Positions 17,071 to 26,900 of a stretch of DNA of 64,000 nt are shown piece by piece. Each line of letters begins with the position of its first letter. Position 1 is the first letter of the stretch. Below the pieces are notes generated by a model that saw nothing but the letters and a program-made list of their open reading frames with translations, did no database searches and was not told the origin of the DNA. Origin of the DNA: an uncultured Clostridia bacterium (lineage in GTDB: Bacteria > Bacillota > Clostridia > UBA1381 > UBA9506); the NCBI GenBank assembly GCA_934438075.1, contig CAKSBF010000001.1:372001-436000 (forward strand), given 5' to 3'. Position numbers and translations under genes: made by a program.

Positions 17071-17220
17071 GCAAACAAAACAAAAAGCCGCATCCGGACA
17101 AAAGGATACGGCAAAATAATCGTATAAATTCCCTTTCAGCCGGAACTCTTCACTCCTCATGTCAGGTAAATCTTTTATAAAGCTATATGTTATTATATAA
17201 AATCATGCTAAAAAAATCAA
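17071..17220 (-). promoter_or_regulatory. hyd operon promoter and leader with attenuator-like terminator
   Basis: On the reverse strand TTGATT (17215-17220) and TATAAT (17192-17197) are 17 nt apart. RNA would start near 17184. About 70 nt into the leader is a hairpin with arms GCCGTATCC / GGATGCGGC (17087-17112, one mismatch) followed by a T-rich tract (17071-17086). The terminator thus lies between promoter and first gene, as in attenuators and riboswitches. A 38-codon reading frame (ATG at 17160) runs through the hairpin without a ribosome site. It also could end the upstream mtaD transcript. I do not recognise a known riboswitch. Confidence 0.55.
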
Positions 17221-17243
17221 GCTTTTTTAATACTTGTTAAACA

Positions 17244-18548
17244 CTAACCGCGGACAGCTGTGCCACGAAGTCCCATTTTTTCAATTGACTCCCTTACTCC
17301 GTGCACAATTTTTTCCATATCCAGCGTTAAAAGTTCACGGTTTTCCATTAAAATTTTTCCGTTTACAATGCTGGTTACCACATTTCCTCCATTTGCGCTA
17401 TACACCACCGTTGATGCCGGATGATACACGGGTATCAGGTTTGGTGCACAACTATCCAAAATGATAATATCTGCCCGCATGCCTTTTTTCAAACGCCCGC
17501 GTTCACCGCCGCGCCCTAAAATTTCCGCACCGCGCACCGTTGCCATCTCAAGCGCTGTCTGCGCATTTATCAGCGTTGGATCAAGGCGCATGCCCTTTTG
17601 CAAAATTGCCGCGGTTTTTACCTCTTCAAACACATCCAGCGCATTATTGCTCGCAGCACCGTCCGTCCCAATGCCAAGACAGATTCCTTTATTCAGCATT
17701 TCGCGCACATTGGCTACACCGCTTGCCAGTTTCAGATTGCTGATAGGATTATGTGAAACGCCCACTCCATGTTCTGCCAAAATATCCATATCATTTTCAC
17801 TCAGATATACACAGTGCGCTGCATTAGATGGATTTTCAAATACTCCCATGTCGCGAAAAATTTCGGTTGGCGATTTGCCGTATTGCCGATAGCAATCCCT
17901 ATTTTCCTTCATGGTCTCGCTCAAATGAATATGCACTCCGGCACCGTATTTCTGCGCCGCATGCGCTACGGCGCGGATGGCCTCCTTAGAACAAGTATAC
18001 ACTGCATGTGCGGAAAATTCAATCCTTACAGCTCCATTACCGGCGCCGTTAAATTGTGTATATAAATCCCTGGCCTCACTGAGGCGTTCCTTATAATCCG
18101 TATTCATACCGGTCACACAACGCGAAATGTTTGCATTTAGTCCGCTTTCCAAAACAGCGCGTACTGTGCTTTCATTCATAAAATACATATCGGCAAAGCA
18201 TGTTGTTCCGCTCTTAATCATTTCTGCACACGCTAAAAGTGAACCCCAATAAACCGCTTCGGGAGTCAGCCTGTCCTCAGCAGGAAAAATTTTATCAAAC
18301 AGCCACGATTGCAAACACATGTCATCCGCATAACCGCGCAAAAGTGTCATTGCGACATGTGTATGCGCGTTCACGAGACCCGGCATAACTATACCGCCGC
18401 GGGCGTCAATAATTCGGTCATAACCGTTCTCGTTCTCAATACTGCCCACCTCGGAAATAACCCCGTTTTCTACAGCAACACAGCCGTTTTCCACTACAAG
18501 CCCATCGTCCATCGTGACAAGCTGTCCGTTTTTAATTAATATCTTCAT
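17244..18548 (-). CDS. mtaD: 5-methylthioadenosine/S-adenosylhomocysteine deaminase (amidohydrolase)
   Basis: A 434-residue metal-dependent amidohydrolase that deaminates adenosine-like nucleosides left from SAM metabolism. Metal and substrate motifs are NAHTHVAMTLLRG (about 56), IHLSET (about 204), HCVYL, and GTDGAASNN (about 300). The start is set at MKILIKNGQ; the frame stays open further upstream to 18602 but lies inside recA. The chosen ATG overlaps the recA 3' end by 17 nt, with GAGG inside recA as the likely ribosome site, so translation may be coupled to recA. Context with three SAM enzymes downstream is suggestive. Confidence 0.88.
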   Translation of the reverse strand: MKILIKNGQLVTMDDGLVVENGCVAVENGVISEVGSIENENGYDRIIDARGGIVMPGLVNAHTHVAMTLLRGYADDMCLQSWLFDKIFPAEDRLTPEAVYWGSLLACAEMIKSGTTCFADMYFMNESTVRAVLESGLNANISRCVTGMNTDYKERLSEARDLYTQFNGAGNGAVRIEFSAHAVYTCSKEAIRAVAHAAQKYGAGVHIHLSETMKENRDCYRQYGKSPTEIFRDMGVFENPSNAAHCVYLSENDMDILAEHGVGVSHNPISNLKLASGVANVREMLNKGICLGIGTDGAASNNALDVFEEVKTAAILQKGMRLDPTLINAQTALEMATVRGAEILGRGGERGRLKKGMRADIIILDSCAPNLIPVYHPASTVVYSANGGNVVTSIVNGKILMENRELLTLDMEKIVHGVRESIEKMGLRGTAVRG

Positions 18549-19617
18549 CTCCAAAATCCTCATTCTGTCCGTCTTCTGCCGGTGCGGGCGCAAGCGCGGC
18601 ACGCACCTTAGCTTCTATCTCATCACGAAGCTCCGGATTTTCCTTTAAATATTTCTTTGAATTTTCTCTGCCCTGACCTAAACGGAGATCTCCATAGTTA
18701 TACCACGTTCCGCTCTTCTGCAAAATGTTCATCTCTGCCGCTACATCTAGTATGGAGCCTTCCTTGGATATTCCTTCTCCGTACATTATATCAAATTCTG
18801 CTTCTTTAAACGGCGGAGCAACTTTATTTTTCACAACCTTTACCTTGGTGCGGACTCCTTTAACCTCTGTACCCTGCTTAATCAGCTCCTGCTTCCGCAC
18901 TTCAAGCCGAACAGAAGCGTAAAATTTCAATGCCCGGCCGCCGGTGGTTACCTCCGGATTTCCGTACATAACGCCAACCTTTTCTCTAAGCTGATTTAAA
19001 AAGATTGCGATAGTATTCGATTTATTAATAACGCCCGCCAGCTTGCGAAGCGCCTGACTCATCAAACGGGCGTGCAGGCCTACGTGCGAATCGCCCATCT
19101 CTCCTTCTATTTCCGCTTTCGGCACAAGCGCCGCAACAGAATCTACGACAATAACATCAATCGCACCGCTGCGCACCAGCATTTCTGCTATTTCCAATGC
19201 CTGTTCACCGGTGTCCGGCTGTGAAACAATCAAATTTTCTACATCTACACCCAAATTTTTAGCATATACAGGATCCAATGCGTGCTCGGCGTCAATAAAT
19301 GCCACATCGCCGCCCAGGCGCTGCGCCTCCGCAATGGCATGCAAGGCAAGCGTTGTTTTACCGGAGGACTCCGGTCCGTAAATCTCAACGATTCTGCCGC
19401 GCGGCAAACCGCCGATTCCCAATGCCAAATCAAGGCTTAAAGAGCCGGTCGGAATCGCCTCAACATTCATACGCGTTTCTTCGCCCAACTTCATAACTGC
19501 ACCCTTGCCAAAAGTTTTTTCAATCTGGCTCATCGCCATCTCCAAAGCTTCCTTACGATTTCCGTTTGCCTCCGCAATCGCTTTTTTCGGCTGTGATGCC
19601 TTTCTCTCTAATGCCAT
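18532..19617 (-). CDS. recA: Recombinase RecA
   Basis: A 361-residue RecA. The Walker A motif GPESSGKTT, the MAW-like LNQLREKVGVMYGNPEVTTGG (L1/L2 region) and an acidic C-terminus (ENEDFGDEDIN-like tail) are present. It drives strand exchange and LexA/phage repressor self-cleavage. AAGGAG precedes the ATG. The promoter carries a LexA box at the RNA start. cinA lies immediately upstream, as in many Gram-positives, and mtaD overlaps its 3' end. Confidence 0.98.
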   Translation of the reverse strand: MALERKASQPKKAIAEANGNRKEALEMAMSQIEKTFGKGAVMKLGEETRMNVEAIPTGSLSLDLALGIGGLPRGRIVEIYGPESSGKTTLALHAIAEAQRLGGDVAFIDAEHALDPVYAKNLGVDVENLIVSQPDTGEQALEIAEMLVRSGAIDVIVVDSVAALVPKAEIEGEMGDSHVGLHARLMSQALRKLAGVINKSNTIAIFLNQLREKVGVMYGNPEVTTGGRALKFYASVRLEVRKQELIKQGTEVKGVRTKVKVVKNKVAPPFKEAEFDIMYGEGISKEGSILDVAAEMNILQKSGTWYNYGDLRLGQGRENSKKYLKENPELRDEIEAKVRAALAPAPAEDGQNEDFGDEDIN

Positions 19618-19660
19618 AATCTTTTCTCCTTATTTATAAAATCAAACACAATCCATTTTA

Positions 19661-19707
19661 GAACATCTGTTCGCTTTTATTATAACGTATTCCGTTTGAT
19701 TAGTCAA
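19661..19707 (-). promoter_or_regulatory. recA promoter with LexA/SOS box
   Basis: On the reverse strand TTGACT (19702-19707) and TATAAT (19679-19684) are separated by 17 nt. CGAACAGATGTTC (19661-19673) sits just after the -10, matching the Gram-positive SOS consensus CGAACRNRYGTTYC. This gives an internal reference for LexA recognition in this genome and supports the similar box in front of the phage module at 56559. Confidence 0.88.
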
Positions 19708-20929
19708 GCGGATTTTTGAGAATTTTTCTGACTTCATTCAGCGCATTCAAACAAGAAGCATAGCGCACTTTTTGTCTTGAGCCGATCAGATTTAGCTGAC
19801 GCACAACCGTCTTTTCCGAACACGCCGCGCCCACATAAACCAATCCGACAGGCTTTTCTGCCGTACCGCCGCCGGGTCCTGCAATGCCCGTAATGCCAAT
19901 GCCGATATCTGCACCGGAAGCACGGCGAATACCCTCTGCCATCTCTTTTGCCGTTTGTTCGCTCACAGCACCAAACCGCTCTAAGGTTTCGTGTGACACT
20001 CCCAGGTACTTCTCCTTTGCCTCGTTAGAATAGGTCACAACACTTTCCTTCAGTACATCAGAAGCACCCGGTATATCAGCAAGCATGGCAGTAAACATAC
20101 CCGCTGTGCAGGATTCTGCGGCTGCAATGGTCATACTTCGCTCTGACAGCATACGATATACCACGTGTTTCATTTCTTCATCGTCATTGCTGTAGATATA
20201 TTGTCCCACACGTTCGCTGACCTTTGCCTGCATGTCGGCAATCAGTTTATCTGCCTCTGTTTCATTCTTTGCCTTTGCCGTAATTCTTAAAATAACTTCG
20301 CTGTCTTTAGCATATGGTGCTAAAGTCGGATTTGCACTGTCCATTAAATCCTTCACCGACGCAGCAATGGCAGATTCACCCGAGCCAAACAGCCGCAATA
20401 CCTTTGACTTCATAATAAATTCGGAACGTTTGCGCAAATAAGGCGCAACTTGTTCTAAAAATAACGGCTCCAGCTCCCGCGGCGGTCCCGGCAGCAAAAC
20501 AATAATTTTTCCATTCTGCTCCGCAATAATGCCCGGTGCTGTCCCATAATTATTATGAATAATGGCAGCTCCCTGCGGAATATATGCCTGCTTTTTATTG
20601 GCAGGCGGCACTCTTCCTTTCAGGTAGCGCGTCATTTCTTCCATAACGCCTTCATCAAAATACAGCGGAAGTCCCAAACATTCTGCCGCTGTTTCTTTTG
20701 TCAAGTCATCATCGGTAGGACCGAGTCCGCCTGATAATATTACGACATCCGAGCGGTCAATCGCTTGACGGATGACCTCCTTCAAGCGCTGTGGATTATC
20801 CCCAACCACCTGCTGGTAGTAAACATCGATCCCCAAAAGAGAAAGCTGCTGTGACAAAAACTGTGCATTGGTATTTAAAATATCGCCAAGTAAAAGCTCT
20901 GTTCCCACCGCTATAATTTCTGCTTTCAT
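19700..20929 (-). CDS. cinA: CinA: nicotinamide-nucleotide amidase / competence-damage protein
   Basis: A 409-residue two-domain protein. The N-terminal MoCF-like domain carries MKAEIIAVGTELLLGD and SGGLGPTDDD. The C-terminal amidohydrolase domain (AAAESCTAGMF, GITGIAGPGGGTAEKPVG) hydrolyses NMN. The open frame extends to 21013, but GAAGG 6 nt before the ATG at 20929 and the conserved N-terminus fix the start. Its stop overlaps the recA -35 region, so recA has its own promoter despite the cinA-recA order. Confidence 0.95.
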   Translation of the reverse strand: MKAEIIAVGTELLLGDILNTNAQFLSQQLSLLGIDVYYQQVVGDNPQRLKEVIRQAIDRSDVVILSGGLGPTDDDLTKETAAECLGLPLYFDEGVMEEMTRYLKGRVPPANKKQAYIPQGAAIIHNNYGTAPGIIAEQNGKIIVLLPGPPRELEPLFLEQVAPYLRKRSEFIMKSKVLRLFGSGESAIAASVKDLMDSANPTLAPYAKDSEVILRITAKAKNETEADKLIADMQAKVSERVGQYIYSNDDEEMKHVVYRMLSERSMTIAAAESCTAGMFTAMLADIPGASDVLKESVVTYSNEAKEKYLGVSHETLERFGAVSEQTAKEMAEGIRRASGADIGIGITGIAGPGGGTAEKPVGLVYVGAACSEKTVVRQLNLIGSRQKVRYASCLNALNEVRKILKNPLD

Positions 20930-20969
20930 AAGATACCTTCTTCCTTTTAAACATGCCGCTTTCACAGAC

Positions 20970-21023
20970 ATAGGCATAAGGGAGCCGAGCGCGGAAACCC
21001 ATGCATGACCCACTTATGCCTAT
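20970..21023. repeat. 11-bp inverted repeat between membrane-protein gene and cinA
   Basis: ATAGGCATAAG (20970-20980) and CTTATGCCTAT (21013-21023) are perfect inverted repeats around a 32-nt interior that itself has GGG/CCC pairing potential. No T-tract follows on either strand, so it is not a canonical terminator. It may be a structured RNA leader of cinA or an intergenic repeat fragment. Confidence 0.4.
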
Positions 21024-21059
21024 AAAATAATGTTCCGTTCTTTCGCCGAAAACGCGGAT

Positions 21060-21587
21060 CTATTCTTCGTGAACTGCACGCGGATTCAGCTTTTTCATTG
21101 CTTCCACTAATTTTTCCGGCGGCTGAAACGAAAGCAATGTACGCACGCCGTCCACACTGTAAAGAACACAATATATATCACCCTTCGCCGGGTCATATAT
21201 CGCATCGTATTTTTTAGCGATCGCTTCATTTTCAAAATCACGCTTATAGACATCATTTTCTCTGCGCGCCATTAACTCAATATTTTTTGTATTCAGGCTC
21301 GTCAGGCGCTTTCTGACTCTGCGGCTCTTAATCACATCAATATCCAGTTCACCGTTCGTAAAAATGTATTCATATTCGATGTTAAAATTACGAATCAAAA
21401 GATATGCACCGTATACCACTGCCGCAAGGGCAATCGGTACATAGGCAATCAGCGCGGAGCCGAACAGCGCCAATATGTTCATCACCAAAATCATGACAAC
21501 AACCGCTGCCAAAACAACTCCTATCTTTTTCAGCATATCGGCCGCCGTATTTTTTTTATCTAATAAGTATTCCAGAAAAATATCCAC
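21060..21587 (-). CDS. Small membrane protein of unknown function (DUF6106-like)
   Basis: A 175-residue protein with two closely spaced hydrophobic helices (about residues 21-43 and 46-65) followed by a soluble domain: YEYIFTNGELDIDVIKSRRV, then RKRLTSLNTKNIELMA. This recalls a family of uncharacterised clostridial membrane proteins (DUF6106), though I cannot confirm it. The start is GTG at 21587 with AGGGAGG 7 nt upstream. It lies between the LarC-like gene and cinA, same strand. The function is unknown. Confidence 0.7.
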   Translation of the reverse strand: MDIFLEYLLDKKNTAADMLKKIGVVLAAVVVMILVMNILALFGSALIAYVPIALAAVVYGAYLLIRNFNIEYEYIFTNGELDIDVIKSRRVRKRLTSLNTKNIELMARRENDVYKRDFENEAIAKKYDAIYDPAKGDIYCVLYSVDGVRTLLSFQPPEKLVEAMKKLNPRAVHEE

Positions 21588-21692
21588 AAAACACCCTCCC
21601 TTAAAATTCTGTTTTTATTGTATCATAAGAGTACGCCAAAAGCAATGTGCAAACCTAAATTTTACATTTTATTCACAGCCGGAAAACAAAAA

Positions 21693-22511
21693 TTACTTCC
21701 TTTCCTTTGCCAGGCACTGCCAAAAATTACTGCAAGGAACACTTTCACTTTCTATTACACAGACGCTTTCACCAAAAAAGCGGTATTGGTTTTTACCCGA
21801 AATCACCCGAAAAACATTTGCCCGTGTATCCAGATCTTTGCTTCCCGCACCAAAGCCGATGGCTTCTACCGTCATAGAAGGCAGCGACGCAAATTTCTGC
21901 GCCAGTGAACAAACAATTGCTGCACCCGTTTCAGTAATCAGCTGTGTTTTTTCCGGGCAAATCTCAAACGGAGCGCCTGCCGCACGGGCAAGCTCCATAA
22001 CCGTTGGCACAGGCAGCCGCATAAAACCGCTGCAGGTCTCTGCAAAACCGCTCCCCTCTGTCAAGGGCGAGCAGATAACCGTCTCCGCCCCCAACCAGCC
22101 GACACACACAGAAACCGCGGTTACGTGAACCGCACAGGAAACAGCGTCGTGCAGCGAAAGCCATCGTCCGTTTTCACCGTATACAGCAACACGCGCCTCC
22201 TCTAAAAGTCCCAGACTTCTGAGCGTTCTCATTTTTACGGATGCCGCCAGCTCACTGCCGGAAACCCATTCCTTCATTTGTTCCAGTGAACAAATTTCCC
22301 GCCGCATATCGACAATAACATGAAACGCCGTTGCCTCAACTCCGCCTTTCGAGACCTTTTCCGACTCAATATCGTAAACGACCGGCAATTTCATTTTGGA
22401 AAGCTCCCTCGCAAGTGCGCGCAAATCCAAACCCATATCAAGAAACGCACCGACTGCCATGCCGCCGCTGATTCCGCTCTGGCAGTCAAAATATAGCATC
22501 TGCACGCTCAT
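21693..22511 (-). CDS. LarC-like protein (nickel-insertion family), truncated and degenerate
   Basis: A 272-residue protein matching the N-terminal two thirds of LarC, which inserts nickel into the lactate racemase cofactor. The opening YFDCQSGISGGM corresponds to the family's FDCFSGISGDM with Asp changed to Gly. The usual HFHEVG...D metal-binding stretch reads SLHDAVSCAVH. PVPTVMELARAAGAPFE and TETGAAIV are well kept. The C-terminal metal-binding domain (about 130 residues) is absent, with only about 100 bp to the next gene and no continuation seen. It may be a non-canonical paralogue or a decaying gene. GGGGAGGG precedes the ATG. Confidence 0.72.
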   Translation of the reverse strand: MSVQMLYFDCQSGISGGMAVGAFLDMGLDLRALARELSKMKLPVVYDIESEKVSKGGVEATAFHVIVDMRREICSLEQMKEWVSGSELAASVKMRTLRSLGLLEEARVAVYGENGRWLSLHDAVSCAVHVTAVSVCVGWLGAETVICSPLTEGSGFAETCSGFMRLPVPTVMELARAAGAPFEICPEKTQLITETGAAIVCSLAQKFASLPSMTVEAIGFGAGSKDLDTRANVFRVISGKNQYRFFGESVCVIESESVPCSNFWQCLAKERK

Positions 22512-22550
22512 CTTCCCTCCCCATTTAAAAATATGCCGTTTTAAAGAACT

Positions 22551-23111
22551 CTACCGTGCCTGCAATATCTCCCGTTCTGTCACAATAATATCCACTGCCG
22601 TGTCCATCGGCTCCGCCTCCACCCGCTGCGTAAAACAGCAGTCGTAGCAGAGACCTATCTTCAAAACATGAGGGACTTGCTGCAAAAAACGATCATAATA
22701 ACCTTTTCCGTAACCAATGCGATGAAAATTCCTTCCGAATACACAGCCCGGAACGATAACAGCGTCAAGCTCCGACGGTTCTATCTCTTTTTCCGGCACA
22801 GGCTCTAAAATACCATATGCTCCTTTATGCAAAGAAGAGATTCCCTCAAAACCGTATGGCTTCATTGAGCAGTTCAGCTGATCGCACAGCGGTGCACATA
22901 GCTTTTTCCCCTGCGCAATCAATTGTTCGGTCAGCGCATGCGTGTCAACCTCCGCACCAAAACTGACATACACCATCACCGTTTTACACATTTCCATCTG
23001 CTGCAGAGACAGCACACTCTTACAAATAATGCTGTCGGCCATTTGCCGTTCCTCCTCCGGCTGACTTTTCCGCCGTGCAAGATAAAAGCTTCTCATCTCT
23101 TGTTTTGTCAT
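22551..23111 (-). CDS. 5-formyltetrahydrofolate cyclo-ligase
   Basis: A 186-residue enzyme that converts 5-formyl-THF to 5,10-methenyl-THF with ATP. It shows the N-terminal RKSQPEEER basic segment, VYVSFGAEVDTHAL, the central VPGCVFGRN and the signature RIGYGKGYYDRFLQ. GGAGG lies 6 nt before the ATG. Spacing of 16 nt to ymdB upstream suggests co-transcription. The gene is often called fthC, ygfA or yqgN in different species. Confidence 0.93.
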   Translation of the reverse strand: MTKQEMRSFYLARRKSQPEEERQMADSIICKSVLSLQQMEMCKTVMVYVSFGAEVDTHALTEQLIAQGKKLCAPLCDQLNCSMKPYGFEGISSLHKGAYGILEPVPEKEIEPSELDAVIVPGCVFGRNFHRIGYGKGYYDRFLQQVPHVLKIGLCYDCCFTQRVEAEPMDTAVDIIVTEREILQAR

Positions 23112-23127
23112 AGCAGTCCTCCGCGTC

Positions 23128-23907
23128 TCAGTGTCTCTGCGGACAAATTCTTACAGTCTCAACCTCTATAGTACGGTTGGTGGCATCATCCACCCGAAAA
23201 ACCGCACCGTTTAGCTGTGCAGCGCCGTCTGCAAATTCAAACCGCTGCGGCAGACAACTTAAAAACCTCTGAATGGTAATCTCCTTCCGCACGCCGAGAC
23301 AAGAATAGAACGGTCCCGTCATACCAACGTCTGTAATATACCCTGTTCCCTTTGGTAATACCTGTGCATCTGCTGTCTGCACATGGGTATGCGTACCGAA
23401 TACTGCCGTTACTTTGCCGTCCAGAAACCAACCCATGGAAATCTTTTCGCTGGTTGCCTCGGCGTGAAAATCAACCAAAATAATGTCCGCGCTGCTTTTT
23501 TTTATCGCGGCCTCCACACTGCGGAACGGACAGTCCATATAGTCCATATAAATGCGCCCAAGTGCATTAATCACCGCTATGCGCTTTCCGTTTTTTCCCA
23601 TAACCGTCATGCCGCTGCCCGGCGTCCCCTGCGGATAGTTAATCGGGCGAATCACCCGGTGATTATTGCTCACGAGATGAACTGCTTCCTTTTGCCGGAA
23701 AGCATGATTTCCAAGTGTAATCACATCCGCACCGGCATTCAGCAGCATCTCCGCTTTTTTACGCGTGATGCCGTTGTTGCTGCAGGCATTTTCACCATTT
23801 ATTACACAAAAATCAACCGCATACTTCTGTTTCACTTCCTCAATGTGATCCAAGACCATGTTTGTGCCGGAATCTCCCACCACATCACCAATAACCAATA
23901 TATTCAT
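23128..23907 (-). CDS. ymdB: YmdB-family metallophosphoesterase (2',3'-cyclic nucleotide phosphodiesterase-like)
   Basis: A 259-residue calcineurin-like phosphoesterase. Metal ligands lie in MNILVIGDVVGDSG, INGENA, ITLGNHAF, VDFHAEATSEK and FGTHTHVQTAD, which is the TIGR00282 family pattern. In Bacillus YmdB affects sporulation, biofilm and motility decisions. AAAGGA precedes the ATG. It is downstream of dnaE by 44 nt on the same strand. Confidence 0.93.
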   Translation of the reverse strand: MNILVIGDVVGDSGTNMVLDHIEEVKQKYAVDFCVINGENACSNNGITRKKAEMLLNAGADVITLGNHAFRQKEAVHLVSNNHRVIRPINYPQGTPGSGMTVMGKNGKRIAVINALGRIYMDYMDCPFRSVEAAIKKSSADIILVDFHAEATSEKISMGWFLDGKVTAVFGTHTHVQTADAQVLPKGTGYITDVGMTGPFYSCLGVRKEITIQRFLSCLPQRFEFADGAAQLNGAVFRVDDATNRTIEVETVRICPQRH

Positions 23908-23951
23908 AAGACGCTGTCCTTTCCGGAATGTTTTTTGAAACGAGAACCGTT

Positions 23952-26900
23952 TTATCTTACAGCAACATTTTCTGCACCAATAACTTCACCGACCTTCTTC
24001 GTCAGTTCATCACTGATCGTCACCCAAAATTCCTGCGGCGCTATCGCCGAACGCTTATTTTCCTCCAAATATATCTGCACGGGTGCATTACCCTTAAAGT
24101 GTGCCAGTATCGGTTTTAAGTGTTCAAAAAGATAATCTTTGCCGAGCGGAAAACGCAGATAAAGCTTGCGCGACTCTTCCTTTGCCTGCGCAAGCGGAAT
24201 CACAGTATTACATAATATTTTCGGTTCTTCATCCTCTCGAAAGCTGAGCCTGCCGTCTATCTTTACAACCGCATCCTCCGTCAGGTATGGCTTGCATTGT
24301 AAATATATTTTCGGGAATACGATACATTCCATTTTTCCGGTCAAATCCTCCAAGGTAGCAAAAGCCATCATCTGGCCGTTACGTGTCAGCTTGCTTTTTA
24401 CTCCGGAAAGGATACCGCACAGCGAAACATCCGCACCGTCATAAACTATTTCGTTTACCGTCCGTTCGCTTTCATCTTCCGAAACCGATTGCATAATATC
24501 CATAATGCTCACCGAAGAAAGCCGCGAAATCTCCTCTTTATATTCATCCAAAGGATGTCCCGATATGTAAAAGCCAATACATTCTTTTTCCATGGCAAGA
24601 AGCCGCTTTAACGGAAATTCTTCTATCGGCGGATATTTTGCCGCAGAACTTCCGGAAGGTTCATCCGAACCAAACAGAGACAGCTGTCCTTCCAGATTGC
24701 GTTTCCTGTCATCCGCTTCCGCATCAATCATTGCTTCATATGCCGCAAGAAGCTGCGAACGCTTTTCCCCCAGCGCATCAAAAGCACCCGAACGAATCAG
24801 ATTTTCATGCACCCGTTTTGACACAGCAAGCGAAGTCGTCCGCTTTACAAAATCCTCATAGCTTTTAAATTTACCATATTTTTCGCGTTCCGATACAATT
24901 GAGTCAATGCAGGCAACGCCAATATTTTTAATCACGGCGAGCCCAAAGCGCACATCTTTTCCCGAAACAGTAAACCCGCTGCAGCTATAATTAATGTCCG
25001 GCGGCAAAATACGGATTCCCATGCGGTTACACTCTATCGTATATCGTGCTACTTTTTCCGGTGAATCCAGCACGCTGGAGAGCAGCGCAGCCATATACTG
25101 CGCCGAATAAAAATATTTCAGATATGCCGTCTGATACGCAACCAAAGCATATGCAGCCGCGTGAGATTTATTGAAAGCATAGCTTGCAAAATCCATCATT
25201 TCGTCGAAAATAGCATTTGCCACATTTTCCGGCACCCCACGGCGCACAGCGCCGTCGATTACAACATTTCCCTTCTCATCAACCTGCCCATAGATAAAAT
25301 TCTGCCGTTCCTGCGTCATTACATCATGCTTTTTCTTTGCCATGGCACGGCGCACCAAATCCGCCCGTCCCACAGAATATCCGCCCAAATCACGCACAAT
25401 CTGCATAACCTGCTCCTGATAAACCATACAGCCGTAGGTAACATTCAAAATAGGCTCTAAGAGCGGATGTTTATATTCCACCGAATCCGGATGATTCTTA
25501 TTCTCCAAATAACGCGGTATCTGTTCCATCGGTCCGGGACGGTAAAGTGATATTCCTGCGATAACATCTTCTATATTCTGCGGTCTCAATTCCTTCATAA
25601 AGGATTTCATCCCGGCACTTTCCAACTGAAATACACCCTCGGTATCCCCCTGTGAAAGCATTTGATAAACACCCGGCTCGTTTAAGTTAATCTCTGCAAG
25701 ATTTATTTTTTCACCGGAGGATTGTTCGATAATCTGAACCGCCTCATGAATAATGGATAAATTTCGCAAACCCAGAAAGTCCATTTTTAACAGCCCCAGC
25801 TCCTCCACGGTTCCCATCGGAAACTGAGTAGTGACCACATCATCATTTTTTTGCAGCGGTATATAGTCCGTCAGAGGGTTTTTAGCAATAACAACACCTG
25901 CCGCATGCGTTCCGGCATTTCGCACCAAGCCTTCCAATGCCTTTGCATCGTCAATCAATTCCTTTACCTGCATATCATGCTCATAGCGCTCGGCAAGTTC
26001 CGGATTAACCGTCAGCGCCTTATCAATCGTCATTTTCGGATCAAAAGGAATCATTTTGGCAATCGCATCCGTCTCCGCATACGGAATGTCCAACACACGC
26101 CCGACATCACGCACAGCCGCTTTTGCCTTCATCGTATTATAGGTAATAATCTGCGTTACGCGGTCGCGGCCATATTTTTCCACCACATAATCAATCACCT
26201 TCTGACGGTTTTCGTTGCAGATATCCACGTCAATATCGGGCATACTGATGCGTTCGGGGTTTAAAAACCGCTCAAACAAAAGCACAAACCGCAGCGGATC
26301 AATATCTGTAATTCGCAGCGCATAGGCAACAATACTGCCCGCCGCACTGCCCCTGCCGGGCCCTACGGGTATATCATGATCCTTCGCATATTTGATAAAG
26401 TCCCACACAATCAGAAAGTAGTCCACATAGCCCATGGAACGGATTACATCCAGCTCATAGTCCAAACGCTTCTGCGCTTCTTCATTGTCCGGCCCGTAAC
26501 GCTCAAAAAGGCCATTTTGCGCCAATCTTTTCAGATATTCATAGGAGTCCTCACCGTTCGGCACGGGAAACGATGGCAATAAAAGCTTTCCAAATTCAAA
26601 CTCTACATTACACTTTTCCGCTATCTTCACAGTATTGTCAAGACTTTCCGGTACCCGGGCAAAAATACTGCGCATTTCCTCCTCGCTTTTCAGATAAAAA
26701 TCATCACTGCCGAAACGCATGCGGTCATCATCTGCAACCTTGCTGTTCGTTTGGATGCACATCATCAAGTCCTGATATTTTGCATCCTCGCGGCGAATAT
26801 AATGAATATCGTTGGTTGCAACCAATCCCAACCCGTATTCTTTCGCCAGTTCAATCAGTATGGGATTAACCTTTTTTTGTTCCGCAATCCCATGGTCCTG

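Noticed and set aside
17087..17112. Known riboswitch class upstream of the hyd operon
   Set aside because: I compared it mentally with SAM, TPP, FMN, cobalamin, glycine, lysine, fluoride, ZTP, THF and guanidine motifs and found no conserved core; left as an unidentified leader.
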